Positions 1 to 7,563 of a stretch of DNA of 64,000 bases are shown one piece after another (positions within the stretch are counted from its first letter, which is position 1; every line of letters begins with the position of its first letter). The position numbers and the translations under genes were made by a program. The stretch is taken from positions 1-64,000 of the forward strand of contig CANQKD010000007.1 of assembly GCA_947624375.1 (NCBI GenBank), written 5' to 3'. Source of the stretch: an uncultured Clostridia bacterium (GTDB lineage Bacteria; Bacillota; Clostridia; Oscillospirales; Ruminococcaceae). The notes under the pieces are model-generated. The model was not told where the DNA came from. It ran no database searches and saw only the letters and a list, made by a program, of their open reading frames with translations.

Positions 1-277
1 ATCTTGCCTCTTGCCTCTATCTAAACCGCAGTCAAGGCAAGCACACGCAAACGCCATAAAACCATTTCTAACCTCTAGCTTCTAACATCTAACCTCTAAT
101 AGCGGCGCGCACGCTGTGTTTTCGGGGGCGCCGCCCCCGTACCCCTGCAAGCCTTGGCAGTCGCGAAGCCACTGTAAAAAAGGGTCGATCGAAAACTTTC
201 CCTTTCTTGACAAGATAAATAACCTCTGCACATTTTACCGCAAACAAAAAAGAGCCTTGAATGGCTCTTTTATTTTG
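1..277. repeat. Repeat-filled intergenic stretch
   Basis: No gene is seen here. The first 45 bases are an array of the GCAAGAR heptamer family (read on the minus strand). About 65-102 is an array of the GTTAGAR family. A GC-rich hairpin CGGGGGCGCCGCCCCCG lies near 121-138, and part of the modular hairpin element (AAAGTTTTCGATCGACCC on the minus strand) follows at about 180-215. The same pieces recur in most other gaps of the window. Confidence 0.7.
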
Positions 278-961
278 TCACTTTTCCGCCGTCGGTGTTA
301 TGAACTGCACCGGGTCTATCCACTCGCCGTTGCGTTTGAGAGCAAAGTGTATGTGCGGCGAAAGCGCTATCTCAGCCGTGGCAGTGCTGCCTGCCGTGCC
401 GATAACGTCTCCCGAATCCACTCTGTCACCGCGCGTTACCGCCAGCTGCTGCGAAAGCCCGTAGTAATAGCTGTATACCGAGTTTTCGTGGTCAATCTCC
501 ACGCAGCACCCCCAAAGAGGGTCGTCCCAGATGTCAGATACCACACCGCTCGTCATCGCCGCTATGTTGCAGCCGTCTTCAGCCGCAATGTCAATTCCGT
601 TGTGCGCCTCCCAAGCACCAAGAGTCTCGTTGTAAACAAGCTCACCGTTGCTGAATGCCGTCAGTATCTCGCCGCTTGTCGGGAATACCCTCGGCTGCAC
701 TTTCGAGATAGCCTCCAGCTCGCTGGTCAGGCTGTCGTCTTTCAACACACTGTCAGTCGGCGCTTCGGCAGGCAGTTCGGCGCGGCTGCTCGTTTCGGGC
801 TTTTTCGCCGTAAGGCTGCTGTTCAGGGTGTCAACAGTGCGGTTGTAGGCGTAAATGCCTGCGCCTCCCACCGCCGCTATGCAGGCAGCCAGCGCCACGA
901 ACGTGCCCTTGCCTTTCATAAAGGCAGCCGTTTTTGCAAAGATAGTTTTAATTACAGGCAT
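278..961 (-). CDS. Membrane-anchored M23 family protein, SpoIIQ-like
   Basis: 227 residues. One N-terminal transmembrane segment (about residues 18-36) is followed by a linker and a C-terminal M23/LytM domain. Visible metal-site motifs are HNGID (HxxxD) and SPHIHF (HxH). The usual middle histidine of the YxHL motif is replaced (YYYGLS). The stretch DDPLWG-VEIDH-NSV resembles SpoIIQ, the forespore half of the SpoIIQ-SpoIIIAH channel, which also lacks that histidine. The start at 961 is preferred over an upstream ATG because AAAGGAAAG sits just before it. SpoIIQ identity is inference from length, topology and the local match. A peptidoglycan endopeptidase such as a LytM anchored enzyme is the alternative. 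Confidence 0.75.
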   Translation of the reverse strand: MPVIKTIFAKTAAFMKGKGTFVALAACIAAVGGAGIYAYNRTVDTLNSSLTAKKPETSSRAELPAEAPTDSVLKDDSLTSELEAISKVQPRVFPTSGEILTAFSNGELVYNETLGAWEAHNGIDIAAEDGCNIAAMTSGVVSDIWDDPLWGCCVEIDHENSVYSYYYGLSQQLAVTRGDRVDSGDVIGTAGSTATAEIALSPHIHFALKRNGEWIDPVQFITPTAEK

Positions 962-1084
962 GATAAACTTTCCTTTCATTAGCCAGAATACGGTCAAACA
1001 TTTTACAATGCTTTCCAATACTATCTTTGACAGTTTGCAGACTTTTATACGCAATAATTTTGCCGCCCGGTCTTTACCCGCCAA

Positions 1085-1944
1085 GCGGCATTTTGATGTT
1101 ATTTATTTTCGCGCTTACGCGGGCGCATGGAGCGCACACGTTGCCAGACTGTAAACAGTCTGGCAAGTGCCGAAGAACCCTCTTCGAGGCTTCTTCCCTG
1201 TTCTTCGGCTTACGCCTCCAAGCCAAACCTGACACACATTGATACTTCGTATCAAGTGCAATTTACTTCGGCGACTTTTATTGGGTCGCCGATTTTGGCG
1301 CGGTTCTGCGAACCGCTGAAAACCGTAATTCTTTTGCACAGTCCGTTTACCCTCAAAAATCGTAAACCCTGTCAAAAAACCAAAAGTTTTCGGTCAAGCC
1401 TTTTTCAAAAGGCTTGCAGGGGTACGGGGACAGAGTCCCCGAAACACAACGTGCGCTCCGAAAAAGGTGAATTAAAAAACAATCCGGTGGATTGTTTTTT
1501 AAGAGGAAAAGCCCTGCAAGAGAGGGCTTTTCCTAGTTGTAGCGCATCACTTATTTTTCTGCGCGCGCTTGCGTGCGCAATAGCTGTTTAAAAGTTCGCG
1601 CTTACGCGCAGCGCATGGAGCGCACACATTGACCGCCATAAATGTCGGTCAAGTGCCGAAGAACCCTCTTCGAGGCTTCTTCCCTGTTCTTCGGCTTACG
1701 CCTCCAAGCCAAACCTGACACACATTGATACTTCGTATCAAGTGCAAATTACTTCGGCGACATTATGGGGTCGCCGATTTTGGCGCGGTTCTGCGAACCG
1801 CTGAAAACCGTAATTCTTTTGCACAGTCCGTTTACCCTCAAAAATCGTAAACCCTGTCAAAAAACCAAAAGTTTTCGATTGACCCTTTTTCAAAAGGGTC
1901 ACAGGGTCGAGGGGCAGCGCCCCCGTCGTGGTTTTGTCAATATC
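1085..1944. repeat. Repeat island with a 485-bp-offset duplication
   Basis: About 1110-1440 and 1595-1925 are two direct copies of a roughly 300-bp segment, near-identical apart from two hairpins whose stems were exchanged. TTGCCAGACTG...CAGTCTGGCAA at about 1141-1166 corresponds to a TTGACCG...CGGTCAA stem at about 1629-1651. An AAGCC/GGCTT hairpin corresponds to a GACCC/GGGTC hairpin. GNRA-tetraloop hairpins (GCGCGTAAGCGC on the minus strand) occur near 1107 and 1597. No coding gene is credible here. Confidence 0.7.
1378..1534 (+). repeat. Modular hairpin element, forward copy
   Basis: Ordered modules: AAAGTTTTCG prefix; hairpin with loop TTTTTCAAAA (stem AAGCC/GGCTT); hairpin GGGGACAGAGTCCCC; linker ending GGTGAAT; hairpin AACAATCC-GGT-GGATTGTT with an A/T-rich stem extension; hairpin AGGAAAAGCCC / GGGCTTTTCCT (1504-1514/1524-1534) closed by the invariant loop TGCAAGAGA. 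Other copies keep the loops and change the stems. Confidence 0.7.
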
Positions 1945-1974
1945 TGTCCAGTCGAAAAAACCCAAAATCTGAGA

Positions 1975-2805
1975 TCAAGCAACATTCAGCTTGCTGTTTA
2001 TGAACTCACGGTAAGCAACAGGCGGCATTCCGTTGGGGTTGAAGCTGTTGATCCTCTGAGTGTTGTAATAGCCGAATACGTAGCGAAAGACCACAGTCTT
2101 CACCTCTTCCACAGTCATTCTGTGAGTCGGTATCTTGTAAAGCTTCTCTTTCTTGAGCGTGGCAAAAAAGCTCTCCATGCGCGCATTGTCATAGCAGCGC
2201 CCTGTGCCGCTGAGACTCTGAATTATACCTTGCTTTGCAAGCTGTTCACGAAATGCATAGCTCGTGTACTGACAGCCCCTGTCGCTGTGAAGCAGCGTTC
2301 CTTCAAGCTTTCCATAACGCTCTCTGAGCTGACGTACTGTGGCTATACAGAGCTCTTTCTTCATATTTCTTCGCATTTCCAGTGCGATGATCTCTCCGTT
2401 GAAGCAGTCAAGTATTGCTGAAATGTAAATCTTGCCATCTGAACACTGCGCCTCTGTGATGTCTGTCAGCAGTTTTTTAAGCGGTCTGTCTGCGCTGAAA
2501 TCACGTTTTATCAGGTTTTCTTTTTCCTGAGTTTCTGTATCTGCTTTTGTTATACCGTTTGGTTTTCTGTGCTTGTGAAGCAATCCTGCCTGACGCATAA
2601 CAGCTACAATAGTTCCGTAACTTCGTTTGATACCGCGATTTTTAAGAGCTTGCTGCATTCGCCTTGCTCCGTAGTTCTCGTTATCTTCATGTTCTGAGAG
2701 TATTTCCATTATTCTGACCAGAAGAAGCTGTCTGCTGCTAAGCTTTTTACGTCTTTTGAGCCACTTGTAATAACCCGACTCATTGACACCGAGACTGTCG
2801 CACAT
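1975..2805 (-). CDS. IS3-family transposase OrfB (DDE integrase core)
   Basis: 276 residues counted from the first ATG in this frame. An N-terminal helix-turn-helix-like segment (GVNESGYYKW) is followed by an rve-type integrase core with the catalytic triad visible as TDIT, HSDRG and RMESFF. The frame is open upstream of this ATG back to a slippery heptamer at 2886-2892, and the extra residues (RKRPEEVSAELRYQYI...) look like normal IS3 OrfAB sequence. OrfB is therefore probably made as an OrfAB fusion by -1 frameshifting rather than from the ATG. No internal stop or frameshift is seen, so the element may be active. Confidence 0.92.
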   Translation of the reverse strand: MCDSLGVNESGYYKWLKRRKKLSSRQLLLVRIMEILSEHEDNENYGARRMQQALKNRGIKRSYGTIVAVMRQAGLLHKHRKPNGITKADTETQEKENLIKRDFSADRPLKKLLTDITEAQCSDGKIYISAILDCFNGEIIALEMRRNMKKELCIATVRQLRERYGKLEGTLLHSDRGCQYTSYAFREQLAKQGIIQSLSGTGRCYDNARMESFFATLKKEKLYKIPTHRMTVEEVKTVVFRYVFGYYNTQRINSFNPNGMPPVAYREFINSKLNVA

Positions 2806-2864
2806 AGCTTTTACAGCAAACCTGCTATTGTTATCAAGGATATATTGATAACGAAGCTCTGCAC

Positions 2865-3140
2865 TTACCTCTTCCGGTCTTTTACGAAAAAACCGAGAGC
2901 GTCCTTCAAAATATCGTTTGCCTGACGAAGTTCTGCGTTCTCACGTTCGAGCTGACGATTGCGTTCTTTGAGTTGCGATTCGCTCAGCATAGGCGGAGGA
3001 TCTTTTCTGAGTTCACTGCGATCCTTGCGCCAGTCGGCAAGAGTGTAGTATTTCAGTCCCAACTGCTGCGCAGCCTTCTTCACTCCGATCTCGTCTGATA
3101 GCCGCAACGCTTCTTCTTTGAATTCTTTGGTGTACTTCAT
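2865..3140 (-). CDS. IS3-family transposase OrfA
   Basis: 91 residues. An N-terminal helix-turn-helix (KKAAQQLGLKYYTLADW) binds the IS ends in this family. A leucine-zipper-like coiled coil (residues about 57-82) follows, as usual in IS3 OrfA. The 3' end carries T TTT TTC in the zero frame, a standard -1 slippery heptamer, shortly before the stop; slipping joins OrfA to OrfB. The start at 3140 has an AAGGAAAAAGGG purine tract just upstream. Confidence 0.9.
   Translation of the reverse strand: MKYTKEFKEEALRLSDEIGVKKAAQQLGLKYYTLADWRKDRSELRKDPPPMLSESQLKERNRQLERENAELRQANDILKDALGFFVKDRKR
2886..2892 (-). promoter_or_regulatory. Programmed -1 frameshift site
   Basis: Read on the minus strand this is TTTTTTC in the phase X XXY YYZ relative to orfA (GGT TTT TTC). 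A -1 slip here continues into the open orfB frame. IS150-type elements usually use A AAA AAG; U UUU UUC is a less common choice. Inference from phase and frame continuity. Confidence 0.7.
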
Positions 3141-3205
3141 AGCCCTTTTTCCTTTCTGATTTTCTTTTTTTATTCTATCAGATCTTTGGGCTTTTGTCTA
3201 CTGTA

Positions 3206-3768
3206 TTTTTATTGTAGCATACCATATCTTGCTTCTAGTTGTCCACCCACATACCGCCCAAAAGAAAGGCTGCTGACAGAATATTCTTCCAGCAATTGTT
3301 CTTGGTAGAAAGATATTAGATAGAGATATTATATAGAGATATTATATAGATTTGTTTTATATGATTTTTTCACATTGTATGGCGTTCGCTATTAGAGGTT
3401 AGATGTTAGAAGTTAGAGGTTAGAAATGGTTTTATGGCGTTTGCGTGTGCTTGCCTTGACTGCGGTTCAGATAGAGGCAAGACGAGCGTTTTGAAAAGTC
3501 TGAGTAAAACTGTAAAAAGAAATTTCTTGATTCTTGCTTCTGAATCTCTTGCTTCTAGCAGCTGCGCCTCCCCTTTGAGAAGACCTTATCTCTCTTTCCG
3601 CGTTCCATTCTGGAACGCCGTACAAAGTGAAAATTTTACACATCTTGCCTCTTGCTTCTCGTTATCTTGTCTCTTGCAGCGAAAGCAGCGAATATACATC
3701 AAAAAACCATAGCGTGCGCTATTATGCTGATTTTTAAGAAAATATAAAGAATTACGTCACATTTTCTC
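3206..3768. repeat. Repeat-filled intergenic stretch
   Basis: Holds a TTCC palindrome copy (CTGACAGAATATTCTTCCAG, 3273-3292) inside a longer CCCACCCA-type repeat. An AGATATTATATAG repeat lies at about 3310-3350. GTTAGAR heptamers lie at about 3393-3425, GCAAGAR heptamers near 3470-3550 and 3640-3680, and the GCGTTCCATTCTGGAACGC hairpin near 3600-3618. Short open frames run across it but have no ribosome sites or recognisable domains. Confidence 0.65.
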
Positions 3769-3797
3769 TTGACAAATATTTTCATTGGTATTATAAT
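3769..3797 (+). promoter_or_regulatory. Consensus sigma-A promoter
   Basis: TTGACA at 3769-3774 and TATAAT at 3792-3797 with a 17-bp spacer. It drives the SH3-domain gene that starts at 3874. Confidence 0.9.
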
Positions 3798-3873
3798 AAA
3801 ATTAAGTGTGGAGACAGATATACACATTTACTTACAAAGAAAGGAAACCCTTTTCGGGTCAAGGTATAACATT

Positions 3874-4365
3874 ATGGCTAAAGTTGATCAGAATAAATTG
3901 ATCGGTGGTCTGGCGGTGGCGGTGATCACGCTGGTGGTGGTCATCATCATTGTGGTTATCGCACAGCAGCTGTTCCCCGAGAACACGCGGCAGTCTTCCA
4001 GCACGCTGCTGGGCACGGGCACAAGCAAAACTTACACTGCCAACACTGCTGAGACTCCCCCAGTAACGAACGGCGGCAGCGATGCTCCTGCGCAGACGAC
4101 TACCCCGACACAGCAGAGCGCGGTGACTACTCCCGAGGCTTCGACCACGACTACTGCAAGCGAAAATGCAGGCGGCACGGTTTATCTCAATACATCGGTA
4201 TACCTGCGTTCATCGGCTGACTGGAACGGCACGAAAGGCAGCATTATACCTGCCGGTGACAGCGCGGTGATAAAAGGCGAGGAGAACGGCTGGTATCTGC
4301 TTGAATACAACGGCGAACAGGGTTACGTATACAAAGACTACATATCGCAGTCTCCCGTAAGCTGA
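3874..4365 (+). CDS. Membrane-anchored bacterial SH3-domain protein
   Basis: 163 residues. A single N-terminal transmembrane anchor (about 10-31) is followed by a Thr/Ala/Pro-rich low-complexity linker (about 45-98) and a C-terminal SH3b-like domain (about 100-160: LNTSVYLRSSADWNGTKG, then GWYLLEYNGEQGYVYKDYI). SH3b domains usually bind peptidoglycan or cell-surface ligands, so a cell-wall role is likely but the ligand is unknown. The ATG at 3874 is preferred because it starts just before the anchor and follows CAAGGTAT. The gene is monocistronic, with its own promoter and terminator. Confidence 0.85.
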   Translation: MAKVDQNKLIGGLAVAVITLVVVIIIVVIAQQLFPENTRQSSSTLLGTGTSKTYTANTAETPPVTNGGSDAPAQTTTPTQQSAVTTPEASTTTTASENAGGTVYLNTSVYLRSSADWNGTKGSIIPAGDSAVIKGEENGWYLLEYNGEQGYVYKDYISQSPVS

Positions 4366-4375
4366 TAGGTTATTT

Positions 4376-4412
4376 AAGGTCGGAGCAATGTTCCGACCTT
4401 TTGCTTTTTTCA
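4376..4412 (+). terminator. Rho-independent terminator
   Basis: AAGGTCGGA / TCCGACCTT stem followed by a T-rich run ending in TTTTTT. It ends the SH3-protein transcript. Confidence 0.85.
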
Positions 4413-4457
4413 TCTTTCTGCATATTATATACTATTATAATATGTGGAGGAATAGCA

Positions 4458-5021
4458 ATGACAGATTATCTTATACTTGTAGGCAAGGGCAGACCCATGC
4501 CGGAGGACTTGGAAATAACTCTTGAAGACGTAAGCGGCGTACAGCTGGAAAAGACGGCGGCATATATGCTGCGGCAGATGTTTGACGCGGCGGCGCGCGA
4601 CGGAATAGAACTGAAGCTGCTTTCGGGTTACAGGAGCCCGGAATATCAACGCGAGGTATTTGACAGGAGCGTTCGGCAGCGTGTTGAGGGCGGCATGAGC
4701 TACGAAGACGCGGTAAAAGAGACTGAGATAAACGTTGCCAGACCTTACGAGAGCGAGCACAACTTAGGTTTGGCGGCTGACATAGTAACGCCGGAAGACT
4801 ATGATGTATTTGAAAGTTTTGAAGACACGCCGCAGTTTGAGTGGTTACAGCGAAACGCGGCGAACTACGGTTTCATACTGCGCTACCCGAGGGGCAAGGA
4901 GGACGTTACAGGGTACATATACGAGCCGTGGCATTACAGATATGTTGGACCGTATGACGCGCAGAGGATCGAAAACAGGGATGTGACATTAGAAGAATAT
5001 CTATCAGATGTTAGAGGTTAG
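4458..5021 (+). CDS. D-Ala-D-Ala carboxypeptidase, VanY/M15B family
   Basis: 187 residues. M15B motifs are present: SGYRS (56-60), the zinc motif SEHNLGLAAD (H101, D108) and EPWHYR (E156, H159). The family trims the terminal D-Ala from peptidoglycan stem peptides. Unusually, no signal peptide or membrane anchor is seen, so the site of action is uncertain. The start at 4458 has GTGGAGG upstream. The last codons (LSDVRG, then TAG) are made of the GTTAGAR heptamer repeat, so an intergenic repeat appears to supply the present C-terminus. Confidence 0.88.
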   Translation: MTDYLILVGKGRPMPEDLEITLEDVSGVQLEKTAAYMLRQMFDAAARDGIELKLLSGYRSPEYQREVFDRSVRQRVEGGMSYEDAVKETEINVARPYESEHNLGLAADIVTPEDYDVFESFEDTPQFEWLQRNAANYGFILRYPRGKEDVTGYIYEPWHYRYVGPYDAQRIENRDVTLEEYLSDVRG

Positions 5022-5175
5022 AGGCGGAATTAGTGAATAGTGAATATTGAATGGGAAGAAGCCTCGAAGAGGGTTCTTATGCACTTGGACGACTGCAAAG
5101 CAGGCGGTCAAGTGTGGTGAATAGTTAATAGTTAAGGTGCGGCTTGCGCCGCGTATTTTAAAAGTTTGTCAAGAA

Positions 5176-5358
5176 AATAAAAGTTTTCGATTGACCCTTT
5201 TTCAAAAGGGTCATCAGGGTCAAGGGGCGGAAGCCCTTTGTCGCCGTCCGCAGACGGCGAAATCCCCTAACGGCAGGCGCTCTGCAAGAGGTGAATTTAT
5301 AAACAGTCCGGTGGACTGTTTATAAAGAGGAGAGGCTCTGCAAGAGAGAGCCTCTCCT
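5176..5358 (+). repeat. Modular hairpin element, forward copy
   Basis: Prefix AAGTTTTCGATT; hairpin GACCC-TTTTTCAAAA-GGGTC; hairpin GTCCGCAGAC-type; GGTGAAT; hairpin AACAGTCC-GGT-GGACTGTT extended by TTATA/TATAA; hairpin AGGAGAGGCTC / GAGCCTCTCCT (5328-5338/5348-5358) with the invariant loop TGCAAGAGA. Compared with the copy at 1378 every stem differs but stays paired. Confidence 0.7.
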
Positions 5359-5602
5359 AGTTGTAGCGCATAGCTTTTTTGCCTGCGCGCTTGCGTGCGC
5401 AACAGCCTTGTAAAAAGTTTGCGCTGCTACTTCACAATAGCTGCAATTATCCCAACAACATACCGCTCACCCCCATTTCCCACATCACCTTTCACGCCAC
5501 TGGAAGAATACTCTGCCAGCATCCTCCTGTTGGGCGGCTCGTGGGTGGGAATATTTATATATTTGTTATATAAGTTATTTTCATTTTGTATGGCATTCCA
5601 TA

Positions 5603-5830
5603 ATGGAACGCGGAAAGAGAGATATGGCTTCTCATTATGGAACGCCCTCTCTTGCAGGGCGTTCCCTCTTTCAAAATAGTCCACAGGACTATTTTGAAAT
5701 TCACCCTTTGCGGAGCGCCTGCCGTATGGGGGTTTCGCCGTCTGCGGACGGCGACGAGGGGCTCGCCCCTCGACCTGACGACCCTTTTGAAAAAGGGTCG
5801 ATCGAAAACTTTTCCTTTCTTGACAGGGAT
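5603..5830 (-). repeat. Modular hairpin element, reverse copy
   Basis: The same modules in reverse order. GGAACGCCC / GGGCGTTCC stem (5639-5647/5657-5665) around TCTCTTGCA, the complement of the invariant loop. A perfect ATAGTCC-type stem follows, with A/T extension near 5668-5697. Then come the GACCC hairpin with TTTTGAAAAA loop and CGATCGAAAACTTTT at the end. Confidence 0.7.
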
Positions 5831-5897
5831 TACAAGCTTTGTTTTGCGTATATACGAAGCTACATTAAATATAAAAGTAAAGGAGCTATTATACATT

Positions 5898-6482
5898 ATG
5901 CCTGACTTTTTACATTTTGAAGACGAAGTAGTCCTTGCCTCGCAGTCGCCGAGGAGAAAAGAGCTTTTACACTTTCTTTTCCCTGATTTTCTGGTGCGCC
6001 CGGCGGACATTGACGAGACCGTTCCCTCGGGTGTTGACCCATTTCTGGCGGCGGAGCTGATAGCCTCAAAAAAGGCTGATGCGATTCTCTCTTCGGGGCT
6101 TGTGATAGCCTGCGACACGGTGGTCATAATAAACGGTGAGATACTTGGCAAGCCCGGTGATGAGAGCGATGCGCGGCGTATGCTGGAAAAGCTCTCGGGC
6201 GCAACACATGATGTGGTGAGCGGTGTTGCGCTCAGATACAAGGGTAAAAAACGCTCTTTTTCGCAGAGGACAAGCGTTACTTTCTGCCGCATGACGGACA
6301 GCGACATTTCGGCATATTTAGCGACGGGTGAGCCGTTTGACAAGGCAGGCGCATACGGCATTCAGGGCTACGGCTCTTTGTTTGTAGAGAAGATAGACGG
6401 CGATTTTTTCAACGTGGTGGGCTTGCCGATAGCGCGTTTGCGCAGAGAAATACTATCTCTTATAAAAGAAGCGGAGGTCTGA
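5898..6482 (+). CDS. maf: Maf family nucleotide pyrophosphatase
   Basis: 194 residues. Maf proteins hydrolyse non-canonical or modified nucleoside triphosphates to monophosphates in the cytoplasm and were first tied to septum inhibition. Visible motifs are ASQSPRR (14-20), the ACDTVV active-site segment (71-76, Asp73), KPGD followed by a helix, and DKAGAYGIQG (148-157). The start at 5898 follows AAAGGAG at a long 12-nt spacing; no nearer good start exists. The next gene begins 3 bp after the stop, so the two are cotranslated. Confidence 0.93.
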   Translation: MPDFLHFEDEVVLASQSPRRKELLHFLFPDFLVRPADIDETVPSGVDPFLAAELIASKKADAILSSGLVIACDTVVIINGEILGKPGDESDARRMLEKLSGATHDVVSGVALRYKGKKRSFSQRTSVTFCRMTDSDISAYLATGEPFDKAGAYGIQGYGSLFVEKIDGDFFNVVGLPIARLRREILSLIKEAEV

Positions 6483-6484
6483 AA

Positions 6485-6781
6485 ATGAGCATATTTTCAA
6501 AGAAGACTGCCATACCGCCACAGGTGGAATACCTATGCAAAAAGAGCCTCAGCAGAGTTATAGAACGCGCCGGCGGCGAGGAGATAACTCTTGGAGGAAA
6601 GGGCGGTGCATCGGTCTGCGGCGGTGAGCTTGTCATCGTGTGCGACGGCAAGGAAGTATTCAGGTGCGACATAAAGGGTATCACAGCAGCTCAGCTGATG
6701 AGCGGCAACGGGTGCGACATAAAGGGCGTCAGCAGCGGCGCTACGCGCCACATAATAGCATACTACGGAAAGAATATATAG
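6485..6781 (+). CDS. Small conserved-looking protein of unknown function
   Basis: 98 residues. I do not recognise it. It has GGAGG overlapping the end of maf, giving tight coupling. The sequence has a Lys-rich start, a Gly-rich middle (GGKGGASVCGGE) and two imperfect repeats, RCDIKGITAAQLMSGN and GCDIKGVSSGATR. No signal peptide or membrane segment. It lies between maf and nth in one probable operon. Confidence 0.75.
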   Translation: MSIFSKKTAIPPQVEYLCKKSLSRVIERAGGEEITLGGKGGASVCGGELVIVCDGKEVFRCDIKGITAAQLMSGNGCDIKGVSSGATRHIIAYYGKNI

Positions 6782-6802
6782 CAAAAAGGCGGAGAGAATA
6801 TT

Positions 6803-7450
6803 ATGAAAGACTTAAAAAAGAAGGCACAGCGGATATGCGCACTGCTGGAGGAATACTACCCTGAGGCGCAGTGCTCGCTTACATACAAAAAGCCGCACGA
6901 GCTGATGATAGCAGGGAGGCTTTCGGCGCAGTGCACTGACGCGCGCGTGAACATCGTTACGAAAGAGTTGTTTGAAAAATATCGCAGCATTGAGGATTTT
7001 GCCAAAGCGGACGTGAAAGACATAGAGCGCATTATTATGCCGTGCGGACTTTACAAGACAAAGGCGCTCTCTATTGTGACTATGTGCAGGCAGATAATGG
7101 AGGACTTCGGCGGCGAGATACCGGACACGATAGAACAGCTGACACAGCTTTCGGGCATTGGCAGAAAGACCGCAAACCTTATTATGGGGGACGTTTTTCA
7201 CAAGCCTGCGGTGGTGACCGATACCCACTGCATACGCATTTGTAATCGTTTGGGGCTTGCAGACTCGAAAGAGCCCGTTAAGGTGGAAAAGCAGCTGCGC
7301 GAGATACTGCCGCCGGAGAAATCATCGGACTTTTGCCACAGGCTGGTAAATTTCGGCAGAGAGGTCTGCACGGCGAGAAAAACTCACTGCGAGGGCTGCC
7401 CTTTATGCGGCGAATGCGACAGCGGCAAAAAAATTGTCGGTTGTGGTTGA
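6803..7450 (+). CDS. nth: Endonuclease III
   Basis: 215 residues, the family's usual length. A DNA glycosylase/AP lyase of base-excision repair acting on oxidised pyrimidines. The helix-hairpin-helix LSGIGRKTAN carries the catalytic Lys122, and the conserved Asp140 lies in VVTDTH. A [4Fe-4S] loop is complete: Cys189-X6-Cys196-X2-Cys199-X5-Cys205. LSAQCTDARVN matches the family's LSAQxTD segment. The promoter of the next operon overlaps its stop codon. Confidence 0.96.
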   Translation: MKDLKKKAQRICALLEEYYPEAQCSLTYKKPHELMIAGRLSAQCTDARVNIVTKELFEKYRSIEDFAKADVKDIERIIMPCGLYKTKALSIVTMCRQIMEDFGGEIPDTIEQLTQLSGIGRKTANLIMGDVFHKPAVVTDTHCIRICNRLGLADSKEPVKVEKQLREILPPEKSSDFCHRLVNFGREVCTARKTHCEGCPLCGECDSGKKIVGCG

Positions 7451-7475
7451 CAAGCGGAACTTAAAATGTTATAAT
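7447..7475 (+). promoter_or_regulatory. Consensus sigma-A promoter for the cps module
   Basis: TTGACA at 7447-7452 and TATAAT at 7470-7475, spacer 17 bp. It overlaps the nth stop codon and gives an approximately 80-nt leader before cpsC. Confidence 0.9.
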
Positions 7476-7563
7476 AATAGGTAGTCTGTGTTTTTTGATA
7501 TTGCAGATAAAACATACAACACATACAGAGATATTAAAGCCTTTGGGGAGGGGTCGTTCTTTT

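Larger units (their letters stand above)
1945..3205 (-). mobile_element. IS3-family (IS150-like) insertion sequence
   Basis: About 1.26 kb carrying overlapping transposase frames orfA and orfB. Imperfect terminal inverted repeats are visible: CAGTCGAAAAAACCC on the left (about 1949-1963) and CAGTAGACAAAAGCCC on the right read from the minus strand (about 3188-3203), each continuing into AAA(G)ATCTGA. Exact ends and target duplication could not be settled by eye. It sits inside repeat-filled non-coding DNA, so no gene is obviously broken. Confidence 0.85.
5022..5897. repeat. Repeat island between VanY-like gene and maf
   Basis: No credible gene. GTGAATA-type heptamers lie at about 5032-5055 and 5115-5133. 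GCGGCTTGCGCCGC hairpin near 5138-5152. A forward modular hairpin element (5176-5358) and a reverse one (5603-5830) flank an inverted TTCC palindrome copy (5500-5519). Confidence 0.7.

Noticed and set aside
116-982. 288-codon frame opposite the M23 gene
   Set aside because: It is the antisense of a gene with clear M23 motifs and has Arg-rich low-quality composition.
1127-1591. Open frames across the modular elements (for example with CQxNKSFR..LFQKG and NPVDCF..ALQERAFP)
   Set aside because: They recur wherever the hairpins occur, in both orientations, lack ribosome sites and are broken by stem changes in other copies; best explained as a by-product of the repeat.
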